From Rufibacter sp. XAAS-G3-1 (lineage in GTDB: Bacteria > Bacteroidota > Bacteroidia > Cytophagales > Hymenobacteraceae), in contig NZ_JABFAM010000007.1 in NCBI RefSeq assembly GCF_013623775.1, forward strand, positions 398,341 through 462,340: a stretch of 64,000 nucleotides of DNA, written 5' to 3'. The notes under the pieces were generated by a model. It was not told where the DNA came from. It worked only from the letters and a program-made list of their open reading frames with translations, and ran no database searches. The position numbers were made by a program, and so were the translations under genes. Positions 36,328 to 45,400 of this stretch are shown piece by piece. Within the stretch, counting starts at the first letter, position 1. Each line of letters starts with the position of its first letter.

Positions 36328-36675
36328 ATGGCATCGCATTCACATCATACTGACGAGTTTGCCCACTCTGGTGAAATACCAAAGCCGCAGACAAGAGTTA
36401 TCTGGAAGACGTTCTTTATTCTCTGCGGGTTAACCGCCATTGAATTCGCGTTCGCTTTCATGATGGAGCCCGGTTCTCTGCGTAACGCAATCTTCATTGG
36501 CCTTACCCTTTTCAAGGCATTTTACATAGTAGCTGAATTCATGCACTTGAAGCATGAAACCAAAGGCCTCATCTGGGCAGTGTTGGTACCTACGGTGTTA
36601 TTGATTTGGTTACTGGTAGCCTTATTGGTAGAAGGTACTTTCTACGGAGAGTCTGTTTTCAATTACTTCGATTAA
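36328..36675 (+). CDS. Cytochrome c oxidase subunit IV (CyoD-like)
   Basis: A 115-residue protein with a His-rich N-terminus (MASHSHHTDEFAH) and three membrane segments (about 28-46, 54-72 and 84-104). Length and segment layout match the prokaryotic subunit IV family, with FMHLKHETKGL in the loop between segments two and three. Its stop TAA shares one base with the next start. It has an assembly or stabilising role. Confidence 0.88.
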   Translation: MASHSHHTDEFAHSGEIPKPQTRVIWKTFFILCGLTAIEFAFAFMMEPGSLRNAIFIGLTLFKAFYIVAEFMHLKHETKGLIWAVLVPTVLLIWLLVALLVEGTFYGESVFNYFD

Positions 36676-37334
36676 TGAGTCCCAAAAAGGCGCTGGTATT
36701 GGGTACACTTTTGTTGTTGCCCGTACTGGCGTTTTTGTTTCTGAAGATGTTCGGAGTGAATAGATTTTCACTCCGAACTTATTTTCCGGCTACGGTAGAT
36801 TCTACTATGGTAGAGGGGCAGTGGCGGTATGATACCACCTACCATCAAGTGCCTGATTTCCGCCTCATTTCTCAAAACGGGGTTCCTTTCTCGCAGCAAG
36901 AGCTGGAAGGGAAAATCTACGTGGCCAACTTCTTTGATACTTCCTGCGGTGTGCCATGTAAACAGATGAGCACGCAACTCTCCAGAGTGCAGGATGCGTT
37001 CAGACTGAGGCCGGACGTAAGAATCTTGTCCTATACCATTCACCCGGAGAAAGATACGCCCGAGGTGCTCAAACAGTACGCAGAGAGTTTCAGGGCCGAG
37101 CCTACTAAGTGGATTTTCCTGACGGGGCCAAAAGAACAGCTCCAGAGGGTAGCCCAAGCATTTTATTTACCCTCCCAAGACACATCTTCTGAACAGGATA
37201 AGCGTCTTTTTCTGGTAGACAAGGAAAAACAGGTGAGGGGAATCTACAATGGAACCGACCCTGCCGACGTTGACAGATTGATTACAGAGATTAACGTACT
37301 CCTTTCTGAGTACAACATTGACAATGGAAAATAA
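36675..37334 (+). CDS. SCO family protein, missing the usual copper-ligand histidine
   Basis: A 219-residue thioredoxin-fold protein anchored by an N-terminal segment (6-26). I choose the ATG at 36675, overlapping the previous stop by one base; upstream in-frame codons lie inside the subunit IV gene. The redox cysteines are C91 and C95 (SCGVPC), and IHPEKDTPEVL follows as in SCO proteins. The family's C-terminal histidine normally just before the FLVD strand is replaced: the sequence reads SSEQDKRLFLVD. It may act as a thiol-disulfide reductase for CuA, or bind copper differently. Confidence 0.88.
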   Translation: MSPKKALVLGTLLLLPVLAFLFLKMFGVNRFSLRTYFPATVDSTMVEGQWRYDTTYHQVPDFRLISQNGVPFSQQELEGKIYVANFFDTSCGVPCKQMSTQLSRVQDAFRLRPDVRILSYTIHPEKDTPEVLKQYAESFRAEPTKWIFLTGPKEQLQRVAQAFYLPSQDTSSEQDKRLFLVDKEKQVRGIYNGTDPADVDRLITEINVLLSEYNIDNGK

Positions 37335-37872
37335 AGCCATAGGCAACCCCAACGATACTCGTTACCTGATCATTATTGCCGTACTTTCAGTTATAGTGCC
37401 ACTGCTGGTGGCATTTCTGCTGTTCATGCCGCAAACCGGGAAACTGGGTGACCTGGACGTTTCTTTCTTACCTAAGCTGCACGCGGTGCTCAACTCGCTT
37501 ACGGCTCTTGCCCTAATGGTTGGGTATTACCAGATCAAGCGTCAGAACCGGCGGGGGCACCGTTTTGCCATGACCACGGCATTTGTGCTTTCGGCCTTTT
37601 TCCTGATTTCGTATGTGACGTACCATTATCAGGCCGCGCCAACGTCGTTCGGGGGGGAGGGAACCATCAAACTCCTCTATTATTTTATTCTGATCACGCA
37701 CATTATTCTGGCCGCGATCATTGTGCCGCTGGTGCTGTTATCGGTTTATTTCGCGGTGTCTGAGCAGTACGTGCGGCACCGGAAGGTTTCCAGATGGACG
37801 TTCCCGCTGTGGCTGTACGTGGCTATTACCGGTGTAGTCGTGTACCTGATGATTTCGCCGTATTATAGTTGA
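37324..37872 (+). CDS. DUF420 membrane protein
   Basis: A 182-residue protein with five membrane segments. The ATG at 37324 (MENKAIGNPNDTRYL) lies inside the end of the SCO gene (11-base overlap), so the two are coupled. Histidines conserved in DUF420 appear in LPKLHAVLNSL, VTYHYQAAPTSFGG and LITHIILAAIIVPL. DUF420 proteins regularly accompany SCO and cytochrome oxidase genes and are thought to help in copper or heme assembly; the exact function is unknown. Confidence 0.9.
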   Translation: MENKAIGNPNDTRYLIIIAVLSVIVPLLVAFLLFMPQTGKLGDLDVSFLPKLHAVLNSLTALALMVGYYQIKRQNRRGHRFAMTTAFVLSAFFLISYVTYHYQAAPTSFGGEGTIKLLYYFILITHIILAAIIVPLVLLSVYFAVSEQYVRHRKVSRWTFPLWLYVAITGVVVYLMISPYYS

Positions 37873-37921
37873 AACTTTACGGTGACAAAGGTGTTCATAA
37901 AAGAGAGTTAAGGCGAGAGAG

Positions 37922-38164
37922 ATGAAGAAGAAACATATTTTTTGGCTGGGTGCCCTTTGCTTAATGGTGCTTCTAGCGCTGCAGGCTGAACCCGTACAAG
38001 CCCAATGTGCTATGTGTACCGCTTCGGTTCAATCTTCCAGCAATGAGTCTGGTGACAGCATTGCCAATGGCTTGAACAAAGGAATTCTCTACCTGATGGC
38101 TATTCCGTACGTGATTGCCGGGTGCGTGGGGTTTTTCTGGTATAAGTACAGCCGGAAAAAATAG
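37922..38164 (+). CDS. Small membrane protein with CAMC motif
   Basis: An 80-residue product with a cleavable signal (1-27, cleaved near VQA-Q), a CAMC pair right after the cleavage site (QCAMCTASVQSS), a short periplasmic part and one C-terminal membrane segment (LMAIPYVIAGCVGFFWYKYS). The CxxC facing the periplasm suggests metal binding or redox work in oxidase assembly, but I know no named family for it. It overlaps the next gene by one base and is conserved in position with oxidase genes in related genomes, as I recall the family context; treat as inference. Confidence 0.75.
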   Translation: MKKKHIFWLGALCLMVLLALQAEPVQAQCAMCTASVQSSSNESGDSIANGLNKGILYLMAIPYVIAGCVGFFWYKYSRKK

Positions 38165-38550
38165 TGGGTGCCATTGAGCATCTTACCGCCGGGCTGCAAC
38201 TGAAGTGCCCGCGTTGCCATCAAGGGCCTATGTTTTCCCATTCTGCTCTCAACCTGAGCAAGTTTGATCAAATGCCCGAGAAATGCCCGGTCTGCGGTTT
38301 CCGGTATGAAATTGAGCTGGGTTTCTATTGGGGAGCCATGTACATGAGTTACGGGCTTTCGGTGGTCATCGTATTTTTAGTGGGTATTACCCTTTATTTC
38401 CTCGCCAACGACCCGCCTACCTGGGTGTACCTCACCACGGTGGCTACTGTGGTCATTCTGTTTACTCCCCTACTTTTTAGGTATGCCAGGGTGATGATGC
38501 TCTATTTCTTCGGGAGTGTTTCCTTTGACCCCAAGTACAAGCAGTCCTAA
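38164..38550 (+). CDS. DUF983 zinc-ribbon membrane protein
   Basis: A 128-residue protein starting at GTG on the last base of the previous stop codon. Two CPxC pairs form a zinc ribbon (KCPRCHQGPMF and KCPVCGFRYE), followed by two membrane segments (about 58-80 and 85-105) with YWGAMYMSYGLSV in between, the DUF983 hallmark. Members occur near cytochrome oxidase assembly genes. It appears to be the last gene of the respiratory operon. Confidence 0.87.
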   Translation: MGAIEHLTAGLQLKCPRCHQGPMFSHSALNLSKFDQMPEKCPVCGFRYEIELGFYWGAMYMSYGLSVVIVFLVGITLYFLANDPPTWVYLTTVATVVILFTPLLFRYARVMMLYFFGSVSFDPKYKQS

Positions 38551-38618
38551 ACAAGCCTGGGCTGCCAGAATCAATTCTCCTCCTCACGTTTCTACCTGCG
38601 GGTAACCTGTAGCGCATT

Positions 38619-38658
38619 GGTTTTAGGGCTGTTTTCCCTAAAACAGGCTTAAAACGGC
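38619..38658. repeat. PAL palindrome copy, near consensus
   Basis: GGTTTTAGGGCTGTTTTC, CCT turn, then AAAACAGGCTTAAAACGGC. Marks the boundary between the respiratory operon and the kinase gene. Confidence 0.8.
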
Positions 38659-38714
38659 ATCTTTCACTTAATCATTTTACTTTTTAGCGTGCTGGCGGGA
38701 TTTTTGCGCGTATT

Positions 38715-38744
38715 ATGGCTAAATTCGTAAAAAAACAGAGTTGA
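38715..38744 (+). other. Nine-codon minicistron overlapping the kinase start
   Basis: An ATG-started frame reading MAKFVKKQS ends with TGA at 38742-38744, overlapping the kinase's TTG start (38741-38743) in the TTGA arrangement. It could couple translation to the TTG. Translation of such a peptide is not shown by sequence alone. Confidence 0.4.
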
Positions 38745-41700
38745 AGTTCAGGTACATCCTTCCCTTCCTTTTTTTATTCATCTCTCTTCTTTGTTGGGGA
38801 GGGGCGGCTATTTTGCAGCTGAGTGTGCAGCGAGACTTGCTGGCGGCTCCAGAAAAGAAGATGGTGGAGGAAGTACAGGACAGGCTGCAAGGTCTTGTGC
38901 AGCAGGCTGAGCAGGAAATGGCCTTTGTTTCCCAGAACCTGTCGCCAGATTCTGGCTTGTTTTCCAGAAATCTCCCCAAAACCAGCACCCCTCTTTTTAT
39001 CTACCGGCAGAACAAACTGGTGTTCTGGTCAGAGCATTCTTTGCGCCCCGAACTTGACCCACGGTATTTAGAAAAAGCGCAACAGGTGGTAGAAAACCGG
39101 TTCGGGCGTTTTATAGTATTGCACCAGCAGCCCAAACCGGAGTATCATGTGCTGGCGGTTATTCCGCTGGAGATCAGGTACGGGATCAGCAATGCCTATC
39201 TGCGCAGCGGCCTCAATCCCCAGATCTTTGAAGAGCATGTCGCCTTTATGCAACTGGAGCCAGGAGGCGGGGCCATTCCTATTATAGACGCCAAAGGCAA
39301 TTACCTTTTTTCTTTACGTGCCTTAGACCCCGGTCAGTGGTTGCACGCCGGCAAGTTAGCGTTGGTGCTCTATCTGCTGTCTATCATGGCGGGGGTACTA
39401 TGCCTGGTGACGTTTTACCAGAAACTTAAAAGCACGGGAAAGGAAGTGGCGGCCTTATGGACGTTCCTTTTGGGTTTGTTGCTGCTGCGGTTGGTAATGC
39501 TGTTATCGCAGTTCCCAAACAATGTGTACGAACTGGAACTGTTTAGCCCGCGGGTGTACGCCGCCGCCTGGTGGTCGCCATCTTTGGGCGACCTTTTGCT
39601 CAACGAGGTTTGCTTTCTGGTGATGTCCGTACTGGTGTATCGTTTCGCCAGAGCCACCCGTTTCTGTGCTGTTTTTCAGAAAATGGCACAGAAACGGCTT
39701 TGGATATGCGTGGTGACAGGGGTGGTGATCACGGTGCTCATCATTAGCTGGTATGAAACGTACCGAAGCCTGTTTGTCAACTCCCAACCTAGCTTTGACA
39801 TCACCCAGAACATTCAGATTGGCCCCCAGAAGCTGTTGCTATACCTGGTCATGGTGTTGCACACGCTCGCCCTCAGTTGGATTCTGCGGCTCTTGCTGAA
39901 CGCGCTTCCGTTTACCGCCCATGGGAAACTCCCGTTCGCGTATGCCTGGATAACGGTTCTGGTGCTGGCCTTAGGATGGGCTTTCTGGCGCGATGCTCCC
40001 AGCGGAAATTGGGTGGTGTTGTTCGCGAGTGCCGCGCTGGTGGGTTGGGAACAACTGCACCGCAAACTAGGGCAGCGGGCCGGTATCTATTCCAGTATTT
40101 TTCTGCTGAATATTCTGAGTGCCAGTTTAGGGGCAGCGGCGCTCTATGATCTCTACACAGTGCAACTTAGGGCCGACAAACAACGGATTGCCGCGCAGCT
40201 ACTCAAAGACCGGGATGATCTCACCGAGTATTTATTGGCGCAGGCCGCCGAAGACATAGGGCATGATCCGTTGGTGCAGTACGTGGTGAGTGCGCCCTGG
40301 GGCAATCTGAATCTGGTGGAGCAGAAAATCAAGCGGCACCACCTGCGCAATATCACTGAGAACTACGCGGTGATGGTGCGCTTATTTGATGTTAACGGCG
40401 AAAGCTTCCAGTACCGGGAAGATAGTCTCACCAATCTGCGGTCGTATGCCCAGGCTTGGGCCCCCAAAGCCAGAAACACAAACCAACGCGGGCAATTGCT
40501 GGTGGGTTCTGAGACTGACCCGGGGAGGTTTACTTACCTGCAGGAGATAAAGGTGCCCGTCAATTTTCAGCAGTGGGTCACGGTGGTGCTGGAGGTAAGC
40601 CCTAAAATAACCGCTCCCAACAGTGTGTTGCCAGAATTATTGGTAGAACGCAGAAACTCTCAGGTAAACACCATTCCGTCCAGTAGCTACGCGCTCAGGA
40701 AAGGAAACCGCTGGCTCAAAGCAGAAGGGTATTTTGAGTACGGACAAGAGTTTCCTCCCAGGCTTTTCAATGTTCCGCAGTTGTATACCCAAGGGTTGAC
40801 CATTGAAGGGTATCACCATTTGGGGGCCCGGGCAACAAATGGAACCGTGGCTTTGGTGAGTACGCCTTCGTATGGCGGGCGTTCATGGTTGTCTAATTTC
40901 TCTTTCCTTTTTCTGCTGCACACCTTCTCGCTGTTTTCTTTGCTGTTGCTGGTGATGCTCTCCCGGGGGCAGCTCATTGAAACCATCATGTCTACGTTCA
41001 GCACTAAGATTCAGCTGTTTCTGAACCTGGGCGTGTTGGTGCCCCTGGTGCTGGTCAGCCTTACCATAGGCAGTCTGGTGACCAACTCTTACCGCCAGGA
41101 TCTAATCAGAGGCTACACCGACCAAGGCGAGTTTGTGCGGCAAAACATTCTTACCAGTAACTGGGGCGCCAACCTGTTCAAGGGAAGAGCAGATTCGCTG
41201 ACCCGCCGGGTAAACCGACTGGCCGTGATTGCCCAAGCCGAGCTGAATATCTACAATGCCGATGGAGTGCTGCGTATTTCCAGCCAGCCCGCCCTGTTTG
41301 AGGCCGGGGTTCTTTCTACCAGGCTGAACCCCCAAGCGTATGAAGTGCTAAAGGAGCAAGGCCTCAACCGTATTCTGTTGCAGGAAAAGGCTGGTGAACT
41401 GCCGTACAGCACCATCTACGTACCCTTACGGTCAAGCCCCACCACCAATCCGCAGGGTTACCTGGGCATCCCTTTCTTTGATTCCCAGAAAGAACTGGAT
41501 ACCAAGCTCATTCAGCTCATCACTACCATTCTCAATATCTTTACGGTGCTGTTTCTGTTGTTCGTGCTCATGAGCTATATGGCTACCCGCGCGCTCACGG
41601 TTCCTCTGCAACTCTTAACCGAGCGTCTGAAACGGACTTCTTTGACGGGCAGCAACGAGAAACTGGTGTACCAGTCCCGTGACGAGATTGGCTTGCTGGT

Positions 41701-42439
41701 GCACGAGTACAACCAAATGTTGCAAAAGCTGGAGGAAAGCAAGCAGGAACTCACGCTGCGGGAAAAAGAGGCGGCCTGGAAAGAAATGGCCCGGCAGGTG
41801 GCGCATGAGATCAAGAATCCGCTTACGCCCATGAAGCTCTCGTTGCAGTACCTGCGCAAAGCCATGCAGGAAGGGCGCGGCAACCTGGAAGACCTCATTG
41901 AGAAAATCTCCAACACCATTATCACCCAGATTGATGTACTAAGCGATATTGCTACCTCGTTCTCCAACTTTACGGCCATGCCTGATTTGAAACTGGAAAC
42001 GCTGGAGTTGAAGGAGTTAATCCGCAGAACCACAGATCTGCACCTGAACCCGCAACAGCACCGGGTAACGGTCACCATGCCCCAGGAACCAGTGTACGTA
42101 CGCGCCGATGAAAACCAGCTCATAAGAATCTTCAACAACTTGCTGCTAAACGCACTACAGGCCGTTCCTTCTTCGCGAACCCCAGAAATAAAAGTAACCC
42201 TGGAACTGGTGAGTCCGCAATGGGCGTTGGTGGCGGTGCAGGACAACGGAACCGGTATTCCCGAAGAGGTGCAGCCCAAGATCTTTATCCCCAATTTCAG
42301 CACCAAATACACGGGGTCTGGCATTGGGTTGGCAGTAGTGAAAAAAGGCGTGGAAGCCATTGGCGGCTCTATTTGGTTTGAGACGGAGGAGAATGTGGGC
42401 ACTACCTTTTTCCTGAAACTGCCTGTGATGCCCGCATGA
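38741..42439 (+). CDS. Very large NtrY-like membrane sensor histidine kinase
   Basis: A 1232-residue kinase, about twice the usual length. A first segment (6-26) and periplasmic domain are followed by a bundle of about seven hydrophobic segments (205-465), a second extracytoplasmic region to about 720, two more segments, a third sensor region (790-930), a last segment, HAMP (about 955-1005), HisKA with H-box QVAHEIKNPLTPMKLSL near 1030, and HATPase with N box NQLIRIFNNLLLNALQAV, DNGTGIP and GSGIGLAVVKKG. The start is a TTG with no in-frame ATG close by. It contains a PAL copy inside the frame at 39658-39697. No response regulator is adjacent; the next gene is an outer-membrane-like protein coupled by a 4-base overlap. 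Confidence 0.88.
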   Translation: MKFRYILPFLFLFISLLCWGGAAILQLSVQRDLLAAPEKKMVEEVQDRLQGLVQQAEQEMAFVSQNLSPDSGLFSRNLPKTSTPLFIYRQNKLVFWSEHSLRPELDPRYLEKAQQVVENRFGRFIVLHQQPKPEYHVLAVIPLEIRYGISNAYLRSGLNPQIFEEHVAFMQLEPGGGAIPIIDAKGNYLFSLRALDPGQWLHAGKLALVLYLLSIMAGVLCLVTFYQKLKSTGKEVAALWTFLLGLLLLRLVMLLSQFPNNVYELELFSPRVYAAAWWSPSLGDLLLNEVCFLVMSVLVYRFARATRFCAVFQKMAQKRLWICVVTGVVITVLIISWYETYRSLFVNSQPSFDITQNIQIGPQKLLLYLVMVLHTLALSWILRLLLNALPFTAHGKLPFAYAWITVLVLALGWAFWRDAPSGNWVVLFASAALVGWEQLHRKLGQRAGIYSSIFLLNILSASLGAAALYDLYTVQLRADKQRIAAQLLKDRDDLTEYLLAQAAEDIGHDPLVQYVVSAPWGNLNLVEQKIKRHHLRNITENYAVMVRLFDVNGESFQYREDSLTNLRSYAQAWAPKARNTNQRGQLLVGSETDPGRFTYLQEIKVPVNFQQWVTVVLEVSPKITAPNSVLPELLVERRNSQVNTIPSSSYALRKGNRWLKAEGYFEYGQEFPPRLFNVPQLYTQGLTIEGYHHLGARATNGTVALVSTPSYGGRSWLSNFSFLFLLHTFSLFSLLLLVMLSRGQLIETIMSTFSTKIQLFLNLGVLVPLVLVSLTIGSLVTNSYRQDLIRGYTDQGEFVRQNILTSNWGANLFKGRADSLTRRVNRLAVIAQAELNIYNADGVLRISSQPALFEAGVLSTRLNPQAYEVLKEQGLNRILLQEKAGELPYSTIYVPLRSSPTTNPQGYLGIPFFDSQKELDTKLIQLITTILNIFTVLFLLFVLMSYMATRALTVPLQLLTERLKRTSLTGSNEKLVYQSRDEIGLLVHEYNQMLQKLEESKQELTLREKEAAWKEMARQVAHEIKNPLTPMKLSLQYLRKAMQEGRGNLEDLIEKISNTIITQIDVLSDIATSFSNFTAMPDLKLETLELKELIRRTTDLHLNPQQHRVTVTMPQEPVYVRADENQLIRIFNNLLLNALQAVPSSRTPEIKVTLELVSPQWALVAVQDNGTGIPEEVQPKIFIPNFSTKYTGSGIGLAVVKKGVEAIGGSIWFETEENVGTTFFLKLPVMPA
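39658..39697. repeat. PAL palindrome inside the kinase coding region
   Basis: Perfect 12-bp arms CCGTTTCTGTGC (39658-39669) and complement (39686-39697), with the core TGTTTTTCAGAAAATG. It encodes part of RFCAVFQKMAQKRLW, a basic loop between two membrane segments, without breaking the frame. Confidence 0.85.
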
Positions 42440-45400
42440 GGTGCTGGAGAGTCATATTCTTTTTAGTTTCAGTACTTCTGGGGGCAGGGCAAGCCCAGGG
42501 GCAGGAACTGTCTAACCGCCGTTGCCAATGGGTGACAGTACAGCCGGGCGTTTTTAAGCTGGATTCTCTCACCATTGCCGAAAACACCATTGAAATTCTG
42601 GATAGGCGGCAGATCCGTCGTCCGCTGGGTTTCCACTATGATCCGGTTTCCAATCTATTCCAATTCATCGGGGTACCCGAAGCAGAACCCACGCCCGCCT
42701 TCCGGCCCGATAGCATTGCCGTAGACAGTAGCGGTGCGTTTTCGGCCAGATTTTCTAAAAACAGCCCTACAATAGATTCGGTGCTGGTGTGTTATAGGGT
42801 GCTGCCGCTGAATATGGCCTCGCCCAGCTTCAAGCGCGACATCCGTACCTGGGACTCTACTTCGTTTGAACGCTCGTACGTTCTTAACCAGGCGGCTCCG
42901 CGCGAGGAGCTTTTCAAAACTCCAGGCCTAAACAAAACCGGAAGCATTTCCCGGGGCGTTTCCATTGGGAACACCCAGAACGTGTTTGTGAATTCGGCCT
43001 TGAATTTACAGCTGGAGGGAAAACTGACGGACGAGATAAGCCTCACCGCCTCCATTACCGACCAGAATATTCCGTTCCAGCCCGAAGGCAATACGCAACA
43101 GCTACAGGAGTTTGACCGGGTGTTCATTACGCTGCAGCACCGGCTCTGGACATTGACCGGCGGAGATGTGGTGCTGCGCAACCGCCCCACCTCGCACTTT
43201 CTACGGTTCTACAAAAACGTACAGGGCGGCGCGCTGGAGATAAACCGGGGCAAACCTGGTTGGGAAAGCGCGACCACGGTGGCGGCCTCGGTGGCGAAGG
43301 GGAAATTCGCGTCAGAGAACATCACGCCCCTTGAGAGTGTGCAGGGGCCTTACCGTTTGCGCGGCCCCAACGGCGAGCGCTTCATTATTGTGCTGGCCAA
43401 CTCAGAACGCGTGTACTTAGACGGCAAACTGCTGGTGCGGGGGTTTGACTACGACTATGTCATTGACTACAACCAGGCCGAAATCACGTTCACGCCCAAA
43501 TGGATCATCACCAGAAATTCCCGAATACGGGTTGATTTTGAATATTCAGACCTAAACTACACCCGCAGCGTGGTGCATGCCAGCCACTACCAGAAAATGG
43601 GTAAGTTCAACGTGTACGGCAACTTCTACAACGAAGCCGACAATCCCAACAATCCGCTTACGCTCAACCTGAGCACCGATGAGAAACGCCTGCTCTCCCA
43701 GATTGGCGACCGGTTGGACTTAGCCGCCACGCCCAGCGGAGACTCGGTACGCTTTGACCGCAACCAGGTCTTGTACCAGCGCAAAGACACGGTGACCGCC
43801 AGCGGCACCTACAACATCTTCCAGTATTCCACTGATTCTACCCAGGCCTACTATGCCGTCAGTTTTACCGAAGTAGCGACCGGCGGAAATTATGTTCTGC
43901 AGAACACCACCGTGAACGGGCGCGTTTTCCAGTGGGTGGAACCGGTGAACGGGGTTCCGAAGGGAAATTACGAGGCCATACGCATTCTGCCCACGCCCAT
44001 CCAGAAACAGATGATGACCCTGGGCGGAGTCTGGTCTTTAGATGAGAAAAGTAGTGTGTTCCTGGAAGTGGCCGGTTCTAAAAACGACTTGAACCGCTAC
44101 TCTAATCTGGACTCTGGCGATGATCAGGGGAAAGGCGTTAGGGTAGGGTACCAGCTAAATGACCGTACCGTTAAATTTTTAGGCGACTACAAACTCCGTA
44201 GTACCATGACCTATGAGTACACTGATCCGAACTTTACGCCCATTGACCGCTACCGCGACATTGAGTTTGACCGTGACTGGAGCAGCCCCACCAATACCAC
44301 ATTGGCCAGACAATCCAGAATTGAGGATCATATTTTCACGTTCACGGTGGGCGGGGTGAAAGACGCGCTGCATTTCATCAATTACCGTATCAGTCGCCGG
44401 TACCGCCCCACGGAGGTAGACGGTGTGCAGCATGTGGTGGAACTGGCGCAGAAAATCAAAGGACTGGAACTCCGCGGAAACTTCTTTCTACTGAAGAACG
44501 AGCAGGCCGAAAGTACTTCTGACTGGGTGCGGGGCGAAGTAGGCATCCAATATCCTACCCGTTTCTTTACGCCGGGTTACGTGTACCGGTTTGACAAAAA
44601 CCGGATTACCTCCAAGCTCAATGAGGCGTTGCTGGGTTCGGCCAACTACTTTGATGACCACCTGTTTTACATAGAAAGCCGCGACACCGCCAGTTTCAAG
44701 TACCGCGCCGAGTACAGCCGCCGGGTTGATTTCAGGCCTGAAAACGGAGAATTAGGCAATAAACAGATTGCCAACACCTTCAACTTCAGTACTGCCGCGG
44801 TCATCAGGAAAAGTCATCAGGTGACGGCCTTGATCACCCTCCGCAACCTTCAGGCGCGGGATAGCCTTAGGGAAACGACGGTGCTCTCAAAAGTAGATTG
44901 GACGGGTGATTTCCTGGATAGGCACCTGCGGTCTGAGATGTCTTATGCCATTGGAACCGGCCGCGAACTGAAACGGGAATATCTGTTTGTAGAAACCATT
45001 CCGGGGCAGGGCACACACTTTTTTGAGGATCTGAACCAGGATGGCCGGCAGGATCTGAATGAATTCTTTGAGTCGCAGCCGTCAGACCCACCGTACCGGC
45101 GAAACTTCATCAGGCTATTCATTCCTACGGATGCATACGTGATAGCCTATACCAACCAGTTCACGTTTCGGCTGAACAGCAGTCTGCCCCGCACCTGGCA
45201 AACGGCAGAGGCCAGATTTAAACGGATTGTCTCCAAGTTTTCGGCGTTGTCTTTTGTGACCATTGACAAACGCACTACTGATGATAATCTGCGCCACCGC
45301 TTTAATCCCTTCAGCCTGAGCTTTGCCGATACCAGCTTATTGGCCCTCAACAGGTCTTACCGGAATACGCTCTATTTTAACCGAAGTAACCCCAAATACG

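Noticed and set aside
41575..42402. 275-codon open frame on the minus strand
   Set aside because: Antisense to the HAMP/HisKA/HATPase region of the kinase; Ser/Arg-rich composition without motifs.
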